A stretch of 45,935 nucleotides of DNA from Planctomycetota bacterium (GTDB lineage: Bacteria > Planctomycetota > UBA1135 > GCA-002686595). The stretch spans positions 1 to 45,935 of the forward strand of contig JAEUIA010000128.1 of the NCBI GenBank assembly GCA_016795245.1. The letters are read 5' to 3'. The notes below the pieces were generated by a model. It had not been told where the DNA came from. It saw nothing but the letters and a program-made list of their open reading frames with translations, and ran no database searches. Positions 42,973 to 45,935 of this stretch are shown here, in pieces (the stretch's first letter is position 1; every line of letters starts with the position of its first letter). A program made the position numbers and the translations under genes.

Positions 42973-44243
42973 CAGCGATCGACCTCACCCATGACGAAAT
43001 CCAGACTGCCGATGATCGAGACCGTGTCCGAGAACAAGCGGTCGTCCATCAGCACGGGAATGGCTTGCACGTTCATCAAACCCGGCGCGCGGATGTGACA
43101 GCGCACGGGATGCGAAGTGCCGTCCGAGACGACGTAGAATCCGAGTTCGCCCTTGCTCGACTCGACCGCGTGATAGGCGGCGCCCTTCGGCAGCGCCATG
43201 TCGGTCACGATCTTGAACTGGTGGATCAACTCTTCCATCGAGTTGTGCACCAGATCCTTCGGCGGGAGCACGTAGCGGCGGTCTTGAGCGATGAACTCGC
43301 CCCCGCGAGTCTTCTCCAGCGCGTCGAGCACCTGCATGCAGATGCGCACGGACTGCCGCATCTCTTCGATGCGAACCGCATAGCGGTCGTAGCAGTCGCC
43401 CTTGGCGCCGATCGGGATCTCGAACTGGTAGTTCTCGTAGCCCGAGTAGGGCTGGTTCTTGCGCAAGTCCCACTCGAGTCCGGACGCGCGCAAATTCGGG
43501 CCCGTGAGCGACCAGGCCTTGCACTGGGCGATCGACAACACGCCGATGTCGCGGTTGCGGTCGTACCAGATGCGATTGCCGGTCAGCATCTTCTCGAACT
43601 CGTCGATCTTGGCCGGGAATTGCTCGCACCACTTGCGGGCTTCACGCGCGACGCGTTCGTCGAGGTCGGCGTACACGCCGCCGATCCGCACGTACGTGTT
43701 GTTCATGCGGTGGCCGGTGTAGGCGTCGAGCAACGAGTAGATCTTTTCACGCTCGTTGAACGTGAAGAAGAACATCGTGATCGCGCCCAGGTCGATGGCC
43801 GTCGTGCCCAGGTAGATCAGGTGCGCCATGATGCGCGAGAGTTCCATGAGCAGCACACGGATCTGCTGGCCGCGCTCGGGCACTTGGATGACGCCGAGAG
43901 ACTCGAGCGACATCGCGTACGCGCAGTTGTTCATCAACGGCTGGAGGTAGTCCAACCGGTCGGTGTGCACGAAGAACTTGCGCCAACCGAGCGTTTCGCA
44001 GGTCTTTTCCTTGCCGCGGTGCAGGTAGCCGACGACCGGTTCGACGTACTTCATCGTCTCGCCGTCGAGCACGACCTTGATGCGCAACACGCCGTGCGTG
44101 GCCGGGTGTTGCGGGCCCATGTTCAGGCTCATCAACTCGCCGTGCAGCGGATCGTCGCGATCGATCTCGCCGGGCGTGAATTCGAAGGTCTGCAGCGGTT
44201 CTTTGGCGCGGTCGTGCGCGTGGCCGAGGTGAGCTTGTGTCAT
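42972..44243 (-). CDS. nuoD: NADH-quinone oxidoreductase subunit D
   Basis: The 49-kDa-type subunit forming the quinone site; related to [NiFe]-hydrogenase large subunits but without metal ligands. It is 423 aa. [12 protein letters not shown] carries His50 and [11 protein letters not shown] carries Tyr99, matching the quinone-binding His and Tyr of Thermus Nqo4. It is encoded separately from nuoC, with a four-base overlap (ATGA). The extra upstream frame to 44294 is rejected because it lies inside nuoC. Confidence 0.98.
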   Translation of the reverse strand: MTQAHLGHAHDRAKEPLQTFEFTPGEIDRDDPLHGELMSLNMGPQHPATHGVLRIKVVLDGETMKYVEPVVGYLHRGKEKTCETLGWRKFFVHTDRLDYLQPLMNNCAYAMSLESLGVIQVPERGQQIRVLLMELSRIMAHLIYLGTTAIDLGAITMFFFTFNEREKIYSLLDAYTGHRMNNTYVRIGGVYADLDERVAREARKWCEQFPAKIDEFEKMLTGNRIWYDRNRDIGVLSIAQCKAWSLTGPNLRASGLEWDLRKNQPYSGYENYQFEIPIGAKGDCYDRYAVRIEEMRQSVRICMQVLDALEKTRGGEFIAQDRRYVLPPKDLVHNSMEELIHQFKIVTDMALPKGAAYHAVESSKGELGFYVVSDGTSHPVRCHIRAPGLMNVQAIPVLMDDRLFSDTVSIIGSLDFVMGEVDR

Positions 44244-44761
44244 GACTCCGATTCCTCCGCGATCGGCGAGCGCTCGCGCCGGCGGCGATCCCATTCACGG
44301 TAGAGGCGATCGGGTTCGATGCCTTGGTGGGGGAAGTCCTTGCGCAGCGGGAAGTGGTCGTAGTCTTCGGGCATCAGCAGGCGCTTCAAGCCGGCGTGGC
44401 CTTCGAACACGATGCCGAACATGTCGAAGCACTCGCGCTCGCTGTACGCGGCTCCCGGGAAGAGGTCGATGATCGTCGGTGCGGCCGGCGCATCGCCGCG
44501 CACGGCGGCGTGCACGCGCACGCGATCATTGTGGCGGTACGAGAGGAACTGCCAGGCCAATTCGTAACGCGGCTCGCGCGGATGACGGTCGACGGCCGTG
44601 ACGAAAGTGTTCGTCTCAAAGCCGCACGCATCGCGCAGGCGCCGGATCGTCTCCTTGGCGTCCGTGATCGACACTTCGATCGTCGTCATTCCTTCGCGCG
44701 AAGGTACGACTTTGAATGTGACTCCCTCGAGTCCCGCCTGGATGCGTTCGATCGTGCTCAT
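44240..44761 (-). CDS. nuoC: NADH-quinone oxidoreductase subunit C
   Basis: The 30-kDa-type subunit of the peripheral arm, 173 aa. The signature [19 protein letters not shown] and the C-terminal LRKDFPHQG are present. It is separate from nuoD, unlike the fused nuoCD of E. coli. A 34-base gap separates it from nuoB and contains an eight-base G-tract and a small hairpin. Confidence 0.96.
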   Translation of the reverse strand: MSTIERIQAGLEGVTFKVVPSREGMTTIEVSITDAKETIRRLRDACGFETNTFVTAVDRHPREPRYELAWQFLSYRHNDRVRVHAAVRGDAPAAPTIIDLFPGAAYSERECFDMFGIVFEGHAGLKRLLMPEDYDHFPLRKDFPHQGIEPDRLYREWDRRRRERSPIAEESES

Positions 44762-44778
44762 GCTCGGTGGGGGGGGCG

Positions 44779-44798
44779 TGATCCGCGCGGCGCGATCA
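44779..44798 (-). other. Short hairpin between nuoB and nuoC
   Basis: TGATC (44779-44783) pairs with GATCA (44794-44798), continued by three more pairs after a bulged base. It overlaps the nuoB stop. In this operon, where most junctions overlap or nearly abut, a spaced junction with a hairpin may tune nuoC translation or mRNA stability; this is speculative. Confidence 0.3.
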
Positions 44799-45416
44799 GC
44801 GCTTTTCGTACTCGCCCGGAGCCAGGACTTCGTGGCTGCTCGTGGTGGGAACGGCCTGGTTCGGGGCGCGCACGAAGCGCTGCGTGCCCTCGTCGTATTC
44901 GCCGACGACAGTGCCGGCCATCAAGTTCTTGATCGGGCTCTCGCGCTCGATCTTTTTCTGCAGCTTCAAGATCGCGTCGATCACGGCGTCGGGCCGCGGC
45001 GGGCAGCCGGGCACGTACAGATCGACGGGCAGGATCATGTCGACGCCTTGCACGACGGAGTAGCTGTCGTACATGCCGCCCGAACTCGAGCACACTCCCA
45101 TCGCGATGACCCACTTCGGATCAGGCATCTGGTCGTAGATCGTGCGCGCGGCCTCGGCCATCTTCCAAGTGAGCGTACCGGCGACGATCATCAGGTCGCA
45201 CTGCCGCGGGCTGAAGCGCGCGGCTTCGGCGCCGAAGCGCGAGATGTCGAACTTCGGGCCGATCATGGCCATCAATTCGATGCCGCAGCACGACAAGCCC
45301 AGCGGCATCGGCCACAGGCTGTTCTTGCGCCCCCAGTTGACGAGTTCGTCGACGCGCGTCGCGAGGAAGCCCGCGTCGGAGGACGAGTGCGCGTCGGCGT
45401 GTTTCAGCGATCCCAT
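44796..45416 (-). CDS. nuoB: NADH-quinone oxidoreductase subunit B
   Basis: Carries cluster N2, the last electron carrier before quinone. The 206-aa protein has the tandem cysteines Cys43-Cys44 ([10 protein letters not shown]), Cys109 ([10 protein letters not shown]) and Cys138 ([10 protein letters not shown]). The ATG at 45416 begins 13 bases inside nuoA. The longer open frame is antisense-like and rejected. Confidence 0.97.
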   Translation of the reverse strand: MGSLKHADAHSSSDAGFLATRVDELVNWGRKNSLWPMPLGLSCCGIELMAMIGPKFDISRFGAEAARFSPRQCDLMIVAGTLTWKMAEAARTIYDQMPDPKWVIAMGVCSSSGGMYDSYSVVQGVDMILPVDLYVPGCPPRPDAVIDAILKLQKKIERESPIKNLMAGTVVGEYDEGTQRFVRAPNQAVPTTSSHEVLAPGEYEKR

Positions 45417-45778
45417 TCGAGACCTCCCTTGCGCCAGACGTAGGCCAGCGCGAGCACGAGCACGAAGACGAAGACCCCGATCTCGTAGAGGACGAGCATG
45501 GCCATGTCCTGCGCGCGCAGCGCTTCGGCCGAAACCGCCCACAAGAACAGGAAGACGGCCTCGACATCGAACAGGATGAAGAGAACGGCGATCAGGTAGA
45601 AGTGGATCGAGAGCCGGATCCGGGCGCTGCCACGGGGCTCCATGCCGCATTCGTAGGCATCGGCCTTGCCGATGTTCTTGCGTTTGCGGCCGAAAAGCTC
45701 GCTCAGGGCGTTGTTGAGCAGGGCAAAGCCCAGCGCGACGCCGACGAGGAGCAGAATGGGGACGTAGTCGGCCAGCAT
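45404..45778 (-). CDS. nuoA: NADH-quinone oxidoreductase subunit A
   Basis: First gene of the operon; a three-helix membrane subunit of 124 aa. [20 protein letters not shown] and [15 protein letters not shown] are family hallmarks. The ATG at 45778 fits the usual start. No ribosome site is evident, and a -10-like TACACT lies 11 bases upstream. Confidence 0.96.
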   Translation of the reverse strand: MLADYVPILLLVGVALGFALLNNALSELFGRKRKNIGKADAYECGMEPRGSARIRLSIHFYLIAVLFILFDVEAVFLFLWAVSAEALRAQDMAMLVLYEIGVFVFVLVLALAYVWRKGGLEWDR

Positions 45779-45789
45779 GAGGGCCGGGG

Positions 45790-45795
45790 AGTGTA
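45790..45795 (-). promoter_or_regulatory. Possible -10 element of the nuo operon
   Basis: Minus-strand TACACT ends 11 bases before the nuoA ATG. With transcription starting about seven bases downstream, the leader would be only a few bases. No -35 match is visible. It fits the close -10-to-ATG spacing seen at hutI, hisS and the TMTC-like gene. Confidence 0.3.
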
Positions 45796-45805
45796 GCGGC
45801 GCGGC

Positions 45806-45832
45806 GCGGGGCCGCCTTTTGCCGGGCCCCGC
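45806..45832. other. GC-rich hairpin upstream of nuoA
   Basis: GCGGGGCC (45806-45813) pairs perfectly with GGCCCCGC (45825-45832) around an 11-base loop. It may be an attenuator-like structure or the terminator of a gene lying beyond the window. No T-run adjoins it. Confidence 0.35.
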
Positions 45833-45900
45833 GGCCCCCCGAAACAACCCCGCCCGCAAGCAGGCCGACTACCTACCCCAAATGGGACCCCGCGGCCTCG

Positions 45901-45933
45901 CCCGGGGGGTTTGCCCGCTAAAAAAACCCCGGG
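45901..45933. other. Hairpin at right edge
   Basis: CCCGGGGGGTTT (45901-45912) and AAACCCCGGG (45924-45933) can form a stem with an A-rich loop. On either strand it resembles an end-of-transcript structure for an unseen neighbour. It reaches the edge of the window, so its context is incomplete. Confidence 0.35.
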
Positions 45934-45935
45934 TC

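Noticed and set aside
44767..44776. Frameshift at the G8 tract between nuoB and nuoC
   Set aside because: Both genes are full length with intact starts and stops; the tract is in the spacer.

Overview
The window is a high-GC bacterial chromosomal segment, very probably from a planctomycete. The evidence for that is the giant secreted protein at 27417-30815, which has DCNxNGIPDxCD-type repeats and a C-terminal module of the kind seen in planctomycete secretomes. The outer-membrane-type envelope genes and the sigma/HutI/TMTC-like neighbours fit, but the phylum is an inference from protein style and not from a marker tree. Coding density is high, and many genes overlap by 1-4 bases (ATGA, GTGA, TTGA, TGATG).

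Layout. (1) 1-628 is non-coding and unusually structured: a 39-bp near-perfect inverted repeat, several nested hairpins and a 34-bp tandem repeat. (2) 629-15283, minus strand, is a long envelope and housekeeping run read right to left: CBS-domain membrane protein, recO, BamD-like lipoprotein, LptE-like lipoprotein, then after a 180-bp leader ftsH, folP, glmM, tsaB, alr and a large AsmA/TamB-like protein. It combines peptidoglycan and LPS precursor supply (GlmM, Alr), outer-membrane assembly (LptE/BamD/AsmA-like) and membrane quality control (FtsH). (3) 15576-23120, plus strand: an ECF-type sigma factor, hutI and ftcD (late histidine degradation), a secreted zinc-ribbon/peptidase-MA-like protein lacking the catalytic Glu, a divergent STT3-like GT-C membrane protein, and hisS. 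(4) 23137-25183: two small heat-shock proteins (minus) divergent from a type II DnaJ/CbpA-like co-chaperone (plus), which forms a small proteostasis island. (5) 25197-31619, minus: a TMTC-like GT-C/TPR membrane protein, the giant secreted repeat protein, and a small membrane-anchored protein; then a PilZ-domain protein on the plus strand. (6) 32095-45778, minus: a complete 14-gene respiratory complex I operon nuoA-N in canonical order with separate nuoC and nuoD.

Most of the window is core metabolism that can be assigned confidently. The least explained parts are the left non-coding block (inverted repeat, hairpins, 34-bp repeats), the inactive-looking protease-like protein at 18612, the STT3-like protein with a changed motif, the lineage-type C-terminal module of the secreted protein, and a recurring TAGATT-N9-ATG arrangement that suggests leaderless transcripts. 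No tRNA, rRNA, CRISPR array, transposase or phage gene was seen.
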